Assembly (NCBI GenBank): GCA_021324915.1
Contig: JAJPIC010000012.1
Location: forward strand, 124,001-188,000
Source of the DNA: Beijerinckiaceae bacterium
GTDB taxonomy: Bacteria > Pseudomonadota > Alphaproteobacteria > Rhizobiales > Beijerinckiaceae
Direction: 5' to 3'
DNA length: 64,000 bases
Every line of letters starts with the position of its first letter. Position 1 is the first letter of the stretch. Positions 9,030-17,095 of this stretch are shown here, piece after piece. Below the pieces are notes generated by a model, which was not told the DNA's origin, did no database searches, and saw only the letters and a program-made list of their open reading frames with translations. Made by a program: the position numbers and the translations under genes.

Positions 9030-9076
9030 GTCGGAGATCTAGCTTCCAAATCTTGCCCGAGGCTGGCGCGGACCGC

Positions 9077-9511
9077 TCAAGAGCGGGCGCGCGGAAGCCT
9101 TGCGTCGGCGATTGCCGCAACGAGCCGCCGCGTATCGGCATCCGGACCCTCGGATTCGGCACCGAACGACATGGAGCGGATCGCGACGCTCGCGTGCGCG
9201 GCATGCAAGGTCAGATTGAAGGTGACCGCGACTTCCTGGTGGCGGAAATCGAGGTCGAGAAGAATTGCCGGCGGCCGATCCCATTCGAGCTCGTAATCGG
9301 CGAAGCAGCCGTAAGAGAGCGTGCCGTGCTTGAAGTAGAGCTCCATCGACGAATTCACGATGTCGCGTATGTTGTTGAATTGCTCGAAGTGAATGAAAGA
9401 GATCAGATCGGCGACATTGGTCAGGCGCAATTCGGCCGCGACATCCTTGATCCCGTCCGCGATCGCCTTGGCGCGGAGCATCGAATGGTCATCGCTCTGC
9501 TGGTCCAGCAT
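9077..9511 (-). CDS. Conserved-looking unknown protein between flhB and flgB
   Basis: This is a 144-aa soluble protein with no signal peptide or membrane segment. The sequence is mixed helical (residues 1-60, with DLISFIHFEQFNNIRDIVNSSMELYF), then beta-rich (about 70-115, with alternating hydrophobics such as AILLDLDFRHQEVAVTFNLTLHAAHASVAI). I do not recognise the family. It sits 13 nt after flhB and 47 nt before flgB in the same direction. Small unnamed genes occur at this place in other rhizobial fla clusters, so a flagellar accessory role is plausible but unproven. Confidence 0.8.
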   Translation of the reverse strand: MLDQQSDDHSMLRAKAIADGIKDVAAELRLTNVADLISFIHFEQFNNIRDIVNSSMELYFKHGTLSYGCFADYELEWDRPPAILLDLDFRHQEVAVTFNLTLHAAHASVAIRSMSFGAESEGPDADTRRLVAAIADARLPRARS

Positions 9512-9524
9512 TGAGAGGCAGCCC

Positions 9525-10607
9525 TCACGTGATCGCAGCGCGGCGCTGTCCGCGCTTGTGAAGGAAATGAATTAGCTCCGCGACGGCACGATAAAATTCC
9601 GGCGGAATCATCTTGTCGACCTCGACACTGTCGTACATGGACCTTGCGAGAGCCTTGTCTTCTATCACGGGAATGTCATGCTCTTCCGCAACCCTGCGTA
9701 TGTGCAGGGCGATGTAATCCTTGCCCTTGGCGACCACCCGCGGCGCCCCGCCCTCTTCTCTGACGTAACGCAACGCGATCGCGTAATGCGTGGGATTGGC
9801 GATCACCATGGTCGCTTTTGAAACCGCAGCAATCATGTTGCGGCGCCGCCGATCGAGCGCGAGCGAACGCATGCGCGCCTTGACCAGAGGATCGCCTTCG
9901 ACCTCCTTTGCCTCCTGCTTGATCTCTTGCCGGCTCATGCGCAGCTCGCGGCGCCAATTGAGCCGCGCCAGCATGACGTCGGCCGTCACGAGAAGCAGGC
10001 TCGCGACAGTTATGCCCGCGACGAGCCGCAGCGCGATCCTCGCGATCAGCTCGGGAATGGCGTCGGGATCGAAGAAGACGGCATTGACGAATTGATCCTT
10101 GTCGCCCTGAAGCAACATCCCGATCACTAGCCCTACCGCGAGCAGTTTTGCGATGTTCTTCAGAAATTCCGTCTGCCCGCGGCGGCCGAAGATTCTATGC
10201 CAGCCTTCGGAGGGCGAAATCCGCGAGACATCCGGGCGGATTCGCTCGAAGACGATGCGCGGAGCGTTTTGCGCGAGCGACGCGCCAAGTCCGGATATCA
10301 CGAGCACCGTGAAAATCGGCACGATCAGCGCGCCGGTGCCCATCGATATGATGCCGAACAAAGCCACGGCGTCCGAGCCGGTCGAAAGCCTGAAACCGTC
10401 GGCATGATCGATCAAGCGCGCAAGAATGAAGGCGGCGCCCATGGCGCCATCCTTGAGAAAGAAGCCCAGAATGATCATCAGGCCGGCGGCGAAAGCGAAG
10501 ATCGATGCTTCGCGCGAGACCGGCACGTTCCCGCGCTCGATCTCGTCGCGGATCCTCTTCTCCGTCGCCTCTTCTGTCCGACTGTCGCGGTCGGGCCTAT
10601 CGGCCAT
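9525..10607 (-). CDS. flhB: Flagellar export switch protein FlhB
   Basis: FlhB is the substrate-specificity switch of the flagellar type III export apparatus. The 360-aa protein starts ADRPDRDSRTEEATEKRI, a typical FlhB head. Four membrane helices follow, then the cytoplasmic domain with the self-cleavage motif NPTH at residues 271-274 (Asn271 is the cleaving residue) and the downstream VVAKGKDYIALHIRRVAEEHDIP segment. Length and motifs are intact, so switching should be functional. It is separated from fliG by two repeat copies. Confidence 0.97.
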   Translation of the reverse strand: MADRPDRDSRTEEATEKRIRDEIERGNVPVSREASIFAFAAGLMIILGFFLKDGAMGAAFILARLIDHADGFRLSTGSDAVALFGIISMGTGALIVPIFTVLVISGLGASLAQNAPRIVFERIRPDVSRISPSEGWHRIFGRRGQTEFLKNIAKLLAVGLVIGMLLQGDKDQFVNAVFFDPDAIPELIARIALRLVAGITVASLLLVTADVMLARLNWRRELRMSRQEIKQEAKEVEGDPLVKARMRSLALDRRRRNMIAAVSKATMVIANPTHYAIALRYVREEGGAPRVVAKGKDYIALHIRRVAEEHDIPVIEDKALARSMYDSVEVDKMIPPEFYRAVAELIHFLHKRGQRRAAIT

Positions 10608-10659
10608 AAGGGCTAGAGCTCCGGGTGCCTAGATGAAGCGGGCGCGTTATTTTTTGTTC

Positions 10660-10761
10660 GCATCGGATAACCCCAAAACCGGTTCCCACTTTTGGGTCCG
10701 ATGCCTTCTTGTTCGCGCATCGGATCATCCCAAAACCGGTTCCCACTTTTGGGTCCGATGC
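10660..10761. repeat. Two tandem 45-bp REP-type palindromes between fliG and flhB
   Basis: Copies at 10660-10704 and 10717-10761 are nearly identical: GCATCGGAT, then a CCCAAAACCGGTTCCCACTTTTGGG core, then TCCGATGC. Each can fold into a hairpin. A 12-nt spacer separates them, and the second copy directly abuts the fliG stop codon (10762). The CCGGTTCCCACTTT core recurs in altered form at 29496-29541, so this is a dispersed extragenic element. It could attenuate transcription or stabilise mRNA between fliG and flhB. Confidence 0.85.
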
Positions 10762-11793
10762 TTAATAGACTTCATCGTCATCGTCCCCGGAATTGAGTTC
10801 CAGCTCGCCGCGCTCGGCCATTTCGAGCGCGAGGTCGGCAATCACCCGGCGCGCCTTGACGACTTCGCGCTGCGGAGCCGGCACGCCGTTGGCGAGCTCG
10901 CTCTCGACCATCCGGCGGGCGCGGGACGAAAGGGTCGACAAAATCGCATCGCGGAACACCGAATCCGTTCCCTTCAAAGCGAGAACCACGCGCTCGGTCG
11001 GCACCTGATCGAAAAGCGCCATCCGCGATTTCGGCTGCAACTTGATGATGTCGTCGAAGGTGAACAAGAGGCCACGCAGAATTTCCGCCGTCTTGGGCCG
11101 GGCCTCAGCGAGGCTCTGCAGGACATCTTCCATCTGGTCGCGTTCGAGCTTGTTGATAATGTCCGCCATGCGGCCATTATGTGCGGCGCGGTTGTTGCGA
11201 GAGACGTTGACGAGCAGATCTTCCTGCAGCGTGCTCTCGATCACGCGCATCGCCGGTTCCATGACCATGCCGATTCCGACCATGCGCCGCATCAGCTCGT
11301 TGCGCATTTCGCGCGGGAATTGGCCCATGACCTTGGCGGCGCAAACGGGCGTGACCTTGGTGAGGATCACCGCCACGGTTTGCGGATGTTCCTTGATGAG
11401 ATAGGTGGCGAAGAGATTTTCCGAGACGCTCGAGAGGCGCTGCCAGATCGACTGGTTGGAATTGCCGGTCAAGTCCGACATGATGTCGGAAATTTCCTCG
11501 GGCGACAAAATTCCGGAAAGGAGATGTTCGGCGTCCCCGGCCGAAATCATGAGCCCGCCGCCATGCGCGAATTGCCCGGCGAATTCCTCGATCATGTCCT
11601 CGACCATCGGCATGGGCACGACGCCGAGATCGGCGACCGAACGCGTCACCAGCCGCAACTCGTCCTGGTCGAAATGTTTGAGAATGCGGCTTGCGAGCGG
11701 CTTGCCCATTGCGAGCAGGAGAGCCGCGACCTTGGCCGGCCCTGCGAGTGGCTTCGGCCCGCCATCTTCGGACTTGGCAAATTCCGTGCTCAT
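10762..11793 (-). CDS. fliG: Flagellar motor switch protein FliG
   Basis: FliG is the rotor subunit that contacts the stator. The 343-aa protein has an N-terminal FliF-binding domain (LAGPAKVAALLLAMGKPLASRILKHF), the middle-domain EHPQT motif (LIKEHPQTVAVILTKV, typical of FliM binding) and a C-terminal torque domain with LLFTFDDIIKL and DAILSTLSSRARRMVESEL. The length is standard. The fliN gene lies 3 nt upstream. Confidence 0.97.
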   Translation of the reverse strand: MSTEFAKSEDGGPKPLAGPAKVAALLLAMGKPLASRILKHFDQDELRLVTRSVADLGVVPMPMVEDMIEEFAGQFAHGGGLMISAGDAEHLLSGILSPEEISDIMSDLTGNSNQSIWQRLSSVSENLFATYLIKEHPQTVAVILTKVTPVCAAKVMGQFPREMRNELMRRMVGIGMVMEPAMRVIESTLQEDLLVNVSRNNRAAHNGRMADIINKLERDQMEDVLQSLAEARPKTAEILRGLLFTFDDIIKLQPKSRMALFDQVPTERVVLALKGTDSVFRDAILSTLSSRARRMVESELANGVPAPQREVVKARRVIADLALEMAERGELELNSGDDDDEVY

Positions 11794-11796
11794 GGA

Positions 11797-12135
11797 CTAG
11801 CGGCGCTCGCCCAAGGTTTCGGGCCCCACGACCTCAGTCAGGGACACCCCGAACCGCGAGGTGTCGTCCTCGACGACGACGACCTCGCCGCGTGCCACCA
11901 CCCGGCCGTTGACCACGACATCGACCGGCTCGCCCACCCGATGGTCGAGCGGAATGACCGCGCCCCGTCCCAGTTTCAAGAGATTGGAAACCGGCATCGT
12001 GGTCGAACCGAGCACGACTTGCACCGTGACGGGGATACGCAAAATCGTATCGATATTGCGCGCGTCGCCGATCGTCCCGTCGGACTTTTCTTCCAAATCG
12101 GCAACGCCTGCAAACATTGCCTCTTCCTTAGCCAT
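11797..12135 (-). CDS. fliN: Flagellar motor switch protein FliN
   Basis: FliN is a C-ring subunit of the SpoA/SURF1 fold. The 112-aa protein has a short acidic N-terminus, then the complete domain: ILRIPVTVQVVLGSTTMPVSNLLKLGRGAVIPLDHRVGEPVDVVVNGRVVARGEVVVVED. The length suits alphaproteobacterial FliN. It lies 38 nt after fliM and 3 nt before fliG. Confidence 0.96.
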   Translation of the reverse strand: MAKEEAMFAGVADLEEKSDGTIGDARNIDTILRIPVTVQVVLGSTTMPVSNLLKLGRGAVIPLDHRVGEPVDVVVNGRVVARGEVVVVEDDTSRFGVSLTEVVGPETLGERR

Positions 12136-12173
12136 GATTGACCCTATCCCAAAGCCGGAACCGGCCGTGCGGC

Positions 12174-13115
12174 CTAACGTTGGACCAGACCATTGAAGAA
12201 TTCCTGATCGGAATCGACCAATTCATCGACTTTCAGCGTGTAATGACCCTCGGCTTGGCCGAGCTGGCACCAGTAGAGCGGCGTGCCGTTGCATTCGAGT
12301 TTCACCCGGCTGCGCGGCGTGGCGCTCAATTCGAAGACCTGTCCCACTTTGAACTCGGCGATATCGCCGAGAGTGAGATTATCCTCCTCTATGATGGCGC
12401 TGACCGTCACCTCGGAGCGGCCGATCTCGGTATGAATCTGCTTGCTCCAGCGCGGATCCGGCACGAGCACTTCGTTGGAGAGATCGCGCGAAAGGCTCTG
12501 CCTGATCGGATTGAGCGCCGTCTGCGGAATGACCACGAACACTTCCCCGGAGCGGCCGAGGATGCGCAGATTGAGGCGGGTAATGACCGCGAAATTATTG
12601 CGGGGCGCGATCACCGCGAAATCCATGCGCGACTCGATGCGTTCGAACTTGAACCGCGTCTCCTCGATGACGGAGAAGCAGACCTGCAGCGTGCGCGCCA
12701 GCATGTCGAAAGTCTTCTGCGCCACCCTCATCTCGATACTGGTCAGGGCGCGATTTTCCATGTAGGCCGCCTCGCTCCCGTCACCGCCGAACAGAGCCTC
12801 GACGAGCGTGAACACGAGCTTGTTGTCGAGCCCGAGCATGATGCGGGCGTCCCACTTCTGCGCCTGGAATACGGCGACGACGGCCTTGCCCTCGTAGGAT
12901 TCGAGAATGCCGCCGATCCGCTCCGTCTTGATGGAATTCACCGAGAAATAGGCCGGCGCCGTCGAAAGCTGCCGTGCGTTCTCGGCAGATTGCGTCGCCA
13001 TCCGATCGAAGATGACGTGCAGCATCGGCATGCGCTCGACTGAAATGCTGGCCGAGTCGAGCAGCCGCTCCGGACCGGTGGAGCGGACTTCGGATTGAGA
13101 GGAATTGCGTGCCAT
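12174..13115 (-). CDS. fliM: Flagellar motor switch protein FliM
   Basis: FliM is the C-ring protein that binds CheY-P. The 313-aa protein begins at the ATG at 13115; a longer open frame to 13217 would run through motA and its extra residues look non-native. A middle CheC-like domain (MPMLHVIFDRMATQSAENARQLS..., KWDARIMLGLDNKLVFTLVEALFGGDG) is followed by a C-terminal SpoA domain (VTVSAIIEEDNLTLGDIAEFKVGQVFEL). The classical N-terminal CheY-binding motif is weak or absent, as in several rhizobial FliM proteins. It lies 4 nt after motA. Confidence 0.93.
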   Translation of the reverse strand: MARNSSQSEVRSTGPERLLDSASISVERMPMLHVIFDRMATQSAENARQLSTAPAYFSVNSIKTERIGGILESYEGKAVVAVFQAQKWDARIMLGLDNKLVFTLVEALFGGDGSEAAYMENRALTSIEMRVAQKTFDMLARTLQVCFSVIEETRFKFERIESRMDFAVIAPRNNFAVITRLNLRILGRSGEVFVVIPQTALNPIRQSLSRDLSNEVLVPDPRWSKQIHTEIGRSEVTVSAIIEEDNLTLGDIAEFKVGQVFELSATPRSRVKLECNGTPLYWCQLGQAEGHYTLKVDELVDSDQEFFNGLVQR

Positions 13116-13119
13116 CGCT

Positions 13120-13995
13120 TCAAGCCGCAGCCCGGTTGACGCCGCCGCCGGAGATCGTTTCGTTCTCGACCATGTCGATCGACGGCCGATCGTGCGAGGA
13201 AATGGTCTTGCGGCCATGCTCCAGGGCGATTTGCGGCATGGCGCCGTTCATGAAAGCGAGCAGCGTCTGCTTGACGATGAAGTAGACGCGCAGATGTTTT
13301 TCGCGCGTCACCTTGATCTTGTGCGCGAGCGGCCCGGTGAAGCCATAGGAAAGCAGGATGCCGCCGAACGTGCCGACCAGCGCCGAGCCGATGAGCCCGC
13401 CCAAGAGCTCCGGCGATTGATCGAGAGAACCCATCGCCTTGATGACGCCGAGCACCGCCGCGACAATGCCGAGCGCCGGCATGGCGTCGCTCATCACGGT
13501 GAGCGAATAATAGGGCTTCAGCCTGTCGTGCGTGATGGTTTCGATCTCCTCGTCCATCAAGGCTTCGATCTCGTGCGTGCGGGCGTTGCCGACGATGAGC
13601 AGGCGAACATAGTCGCAGATGAAATGGGTAAGCTCAGTATCTTTCAGCACGTTCGGGAAGCTTCTGAATATTTCCGACTCTTCCGGATTGTCGACGTGGC
13701 TCTCGACCTCATTGCGCGCCTTGCCGCGCAATTCGCGCATCAGCGCGTAAAGGACGCCGAGCACGTCGAGATAATCGCGCTGGGTCGGCGCCTTGCCCAT
13801 GACGCCTTCCATCATGGCCCGTCCCGTGTCTTTGATGGTGGCGAGATTATTGGCGACGACGAAGGTGCCGATCGCCGCTCCCGCAATCATCAAATATTCG
13901 GAAGGCTGCCAAATGACGGAGAGATGACCGCCCTCGGCCGCATAGCCGCCGACGATACAGCTCAGCGCAATGACAATGCCGATCAGGAAGCCCAA
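13120..13995 (-). CDS. motA: Flagellar stator protein MotA
   Basis: MotA is the proton-channel stator subunit in the inner membrane. The 291-aa protein has four membrane segments and the conserved cytoplasmic loop with [20 protein letters not shown], then [21 protein letters not shown] and [24 protein letters not shown]. It starts with TTG at 13995, supported by an AGAGGAGG ribosome-binding site 9 nt upstream. It is the first gene of the leftward flagellar set, divergent from the DUF1217 gene. No motB is next to it, as in rhizobia. Confidence 0.96.
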   Translation of the reverse strand: MGFLIGIVIALSCIVGGYAAEGGHLSVIWQPSEYLMIAGAAIGTFVVANNLATIKDTGRAMMEGVMGKAPTQRDYLDVLGVLYALMRELRGKARNEVESHVDNPEESEIFRSFPNVLKDTELTHFICDYVRLLIVGNARTHEIEALMDEEIETITHDRLKPYYSLTVMSDAMPALGIVAAVLGVIKAMGSLDQSPELLGGLIGSALVGTFGGILLSYGFTGPLAHKIKVTREKHLRVYFIVKQTLLAFMNGAMPQIALEHGRKTISSHDRPSIDMVENETISGGGVNRAAA

Positions 13996-14165
13996 TCCCG
14001 CCCCTCCTCTGAGACGGGAAAGTCGTAGGCCGCCTGGCTTGCCTGAAGCTTAAATGGACGGCGGATCCGCCCGGAGCGGCGCGTCACCACGATGGCGCGG
14101 CGGAGCGCAGATCCAGGTTCGGACAAGCCAGGTCGGACAAAACGAAGTCAAAAGGAGCCGCCGCC

Positions 14166-14942
14166 GTGCTCACCGCGACTCAATTATATAATGCGATCAC
14201 GCGCAATTACTCGACATCGCTGTCGTCCACGGCGGCCGAGCCGGCGGTGAAGATCGCGACCCAATATTTCCTTGCCAATATCGGCAAGGTCACCTCGGCG
14301 CAACAGCTCGTCAATAATCCCAACCTCTACAATTATGTGGTCACCGCCTTTGGCCTCAGCAATATGAGCTATGCCAAGGCGCTGATTACAAAAGTGCTGG
14401 AAGGGGGCACGTCTTCGCATAGTTTCGCCGCAAGCTTGAACGATCCGCGTTACTTGGCCCTCGCACAGGCTTTCAATTTCGCCCAGAACGGGGCCGAGAC
14501 GACGCAATCGCCATCGACCATACAGACGACCGTCAATAATTATTACGAGCAGACGCTCGAGAACCAAACCGCGCAGGAGAACCCCGGCGCCCAGATGGCG
14601 CTTTATTTCCAGCGCATGGCACCGCATATCACGAGCGCCTACAGCATTCTTGCCGACCAGACTTTGCTCAAAGTCGTCGAAACGGCCTTCAGCCTGCCCT
14701 CGACCCTCTCTCTCGAAAACGTCGATACGCAGGCGCAGGAGATCTCGCAATTGCTGGACGTTCGCAAATTGCAGAACCCGACTTATCTTCAGCAATTCAT
14801 CGAACGTTTCACCGCATCTTACGACTCGCAAAATCCTTTGGGCTCTTCGACCCCGCCGACGGTCGCCATGCTCGTCAGCTCGCCGGGCATCAGCCAGAAC
14901 CTGCTGCTAAGTCTCGCCAATCTGAAGCTCGGAGGTTCGTGA
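14166..14942 (+). CDS. DUF1217 family protein of the rhizobial flagellar cluster
   Basis: The 258-aa protein starts with GTG, preceded by AAAGGAG at about 8 nt. It is helical and Gln/Asn-rich, with no signal peptide or membrane segment. The sequence (YFLANIGKVTSAQQLVNNPNLYNYVVTAFGL..., SYAKALITKVLEGG) matches the DUF1217 pattern found beside flgF in rhizobial flagellar clusters. Its function is unknown; a rod/hook-associated or export-related role is inferred only from position. It overlaps flgF by 1 nt. Confidence 0.82.
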   Translation: MLTATQLYNAITRNYSTSLSSTAAEPAVKIATQYFLANIGKVTSAQQLVNNPNLYNYVVTAFGLSNMSYAKALITKVLEGGTSSHSFAASLNDPRYLALAQAFNFAQNGAETTQSPSTIQTTVNNYYEQTLENQTAQENPGAQMALYFQRMAPHITSAYSILADQTLLKVVETAFSLPSTLSLENVDTQAQEISQLLDVRKLQNPTYLQQFIERFTASYDSQNPLGSSTPPTVAMLVSSPGISQNLLLSLANLKLGGS

Positions 14943-15667
14943 TGCAGTCCGGCCTCTACGTGTCGCTCTCGGCGCAAATGTCGCTCGAGCGCCGGCTCGA
15001 ATCCGTTGCCATCAACGTCGCCAATATGAATACGGTGGGCTACCGGGCGTCCGGCGTCAGCTTTCATGCCTATGTGGAGAATGAGGGCGGTCAATCGGTC
15101 GCCTATGCCAATTCCGGGCGCGATTACATCACCCGGAGCCAGGGGCCGCTGATCCAGACCGGCAATCCGCTCGATGTCGCGGTCCAGGGCGAAGGCTGGC
15201 TTGCGGTTCAAACGCCCGGCGGCACGGTCTATACGCGTGACGGGCGCATGCGCATGCGCCCGACGGGCGAGCTCGAATCGGTTGACGGGCATCCCATTCT
15301 CGACGCGGGCAATGCGCCGATCGTTCTCGATCCGACGGCCGGCGCGCCGACCATCAGCTCCGACGGCATGATCAGTCAGAACAACCAACAGGTCGGCGCC
15401 ATTGGGCTTTTCGCCATAGATCCAAGCGCCAAGTTCACCCGCTATGAGAATTCCGGCGTCATCCCGGACAAGCCGGCAACGCCGATCCTCGACTTTTCGA
15501 ATAATGGCTTCGTCCAAGGCCATGTCGAGGGATCGAACGTCAATCCGATCCTCGAAATGGCTAAGCTGATGACGATCTCGCGTACCTTCGAGAGCATTAC
15601 GGGAGCGAATGCGAGCACCGAGGGCTCGCTCAAAGATGCCGTGAAGATCCTCGGCGGAACCTCGTGA
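14942..15667 (+). CDS. flgF: Flagellar basal-body rod protein FlgF
   Basis: FlgF is a proximal rod subunit. The 241-aa protein has the rod N-terminal motif (LYVSLSAQMSLERRLESVAINVANMNT), FlgF/FlgG-type GPLIQTGNPLDVAVQGEGWLAVQTPGG and a C-terminal helix (EMAKLMTISRTFESITG). I take the ATG at 14942 inside TGATG with the upstream stop; GTG at 14939 is an alternative. It overlaps fliI by 4 nt (GTGA). Confidence 0.95.
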   Translation: MQSGLYVSLSAQMSLERRLESVAINVANMNTVGYRASGVSFHAYVENEGGQSVAYANSGRDYITRSQGPLIQTGNPLDVAVQGEGWLAVQTPGGTVYTRDGRMRMRPTGELESVDGHPILDAGNAPIVLDPTAGAPTISSDGMISQNNQQVGAIGLFAIDPSAKFTRYENSGVIPDKPATPILDFSNNGFVQGHVEGSNVNPILEMAKLMTISRTFESITGANASTEGSLKDAVKILGGTS

Positions 15668-16992
15668 AATCGGCTCTCGCCAGGCTCGAACAGGCCGTCA
15701 ATTTCGGCATGGAGGAATTCGGCCTGTTGCGCGTCGGCGGGACGATCACCGAAGTTGCGCCCTCGCATTATCGGATTTCCGGTCTCTCGCAATTCTTGAA
15801 GCTCGGCGAATGTGTCGGCCTTCGCCACGCGGGCGAAACGCAACTCGGCGAGGTCGTTCGTATCGATGCGAGCGGCACGACCGTGAAAAGCTTCGAGTCG
15901 AAGGTCACGGCCGGGATCGGCGACCGCGCCTATCGCATCGGCCCTCTGCATCTCTTTCCGGACGTAAGCTGGAAGGGCCGGGTCATCGACGCGCTGGGCC
16001 GGCCGATCGACGGCGCCGGCATTTTGCGGCGCGGCGAGGCGCTTCGCTCGATCGAAGCCGCACCGCCTTCCGCCCTCAACCGCAAACGCGTGCAGCAGCC
16101 GCTGCGGACTGGCGTGCGCGTCATCGACCTTTTCATGCCCATCTGTGCCGGCCAGCGTATCGGCGTGTTCGCAGGCTCCGGCGTCGGAAAATCGACCCTC
16201 CTCGGCATGATGGCCGGATCGAAAGGTTTCGATTGCGTCGTCATCGCTCTTGTCGGCGAGCGCGGCCGGGAGGTGCGCGAATTTCTCGAAGATTCGCTGG
16301 GGCCCAATCGCAAGCTTGCGGTCACGGTCGTCTCGACCGGCGACGAGAGCCCGATGATGCGGCGGCTTGCGCCGCGCACAGCCACGACGATTGCGGAGTT
16401 TTTCCGCGACCGCGGCGAAAATGTCCTGCTCATTGTCGATTCCGTCACGCGTTTCGCGCATGCGTCGCGCGACGTGGCACTCGCGGCCGGCGAACCCGCG
16501 GTTGCGCGCGGCTATGCGCCGAGCGTCTTCAGCGATCTGCCGAAATTGCTGGAGCGCGCGGGGCCCGGCGCCGAAGGACAAGGATCGATCACCGGCATTT
16601 TTTCCGTTCTCGTCGACGGCGACGACCATAATGATCCGGTTGCCGACAATATCCGCGGGACGCTCGATGGCCATATCGTGCTCGATCGCGCCATTGCGGA
16701 CCAGGGCCGGTTTCCTGCCGTCAATATCTTGTCATCGATCTCGCGCCTCGCCCACAACGTCTGGACCAAGGAGCAGCAAGGGCTCGTCCTCAAGTTGAAG
16801 ACCATGGTCGCCCGTTTCGAGGACACCCGCGATCTGCGGCTCATGGGCGGCTATCAGCCGGGGCAGGATGCCGACCTCGACCAGATTGTGACGCTGGTGC
16901 CGAAACTCTATGACGCGCTGGTCCAATCGCCCCAATCGCCTCCCAGCAAGGACGCTTTTCGGGAGCTCGCCGAAGCATTGCAGGCGAAGTGA
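15664..16992 (+). CDS. fliI: Flagellar export ATPase FliI
   Basis: FliI is the ATPase of the flagellar type III export apparatus. The 442-aa protein has an F1-beta-like N-terminal barrel, Walker A AGSGVGKST at residues 170-178, the VIALVGERGREVREFLED signature, Walker B LLIVDSVTRFAHA and the type III family motif GYAPSVFSDLPKLLERAG. It starts with GTG in the overlap with flgF. No fliH or fliJ is adjacent in the window, as is common in rhizobia. Confidence 0.97.
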   Translation: MKSALARLEQAVNFGMEEFGLLRVGGTITEVAPSHYRISGLSQFLKLGECVGLRHAGETQLGEVVRIDASGTTVKSFESKVTAGIGDRAYRIGPLHLFPDVSWKGRVIDALGRPIDGAGILRRGEALRSIEAAPPSALNRKRVQQPLRTGVRVIDLFMPICAGQRIGVFAGSGVGKSTLLGMMAGSKGFDCVVIALVGERGREVREFLEDSLGPNRKLAVTVVSTGDESPMMRRLAPRTATTIAEFFRDRGENVLLIVDSVTRFAHASRDVALAAGEPAVARGYAPSVFSDLPKLLERAGPGAEGQGSITGIFSVLVDGDDHNDPVADNIRGTLDGHIVLDRAIADQGRFPAVNILSSISRLAHNVWTKEQQGLVLKLKTMVARFEDTRDLRLMGGYQPGQDADLDQIVTLVPKLYDALVQSPQSPPSKDAFRELAEALQAK

Positions 16993-17095
16993 ATCGAAAG
17001 AGTCGTAGAGGCGCCAAAATCTCCCGGTTATGCTCTCTTGGCCGCACAATGGCCGCTCGAAGCCATAAGAACGGGCGCGGAAGCGGGAGGATGCC

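Noticed and set aside
13116-13217. Longer FliM start at 13217
   Set aside because: The extra 34 residues overlap motA in another frame and do not resemble FliM N-termini; the ATG at 13115 lies just after motA ends.
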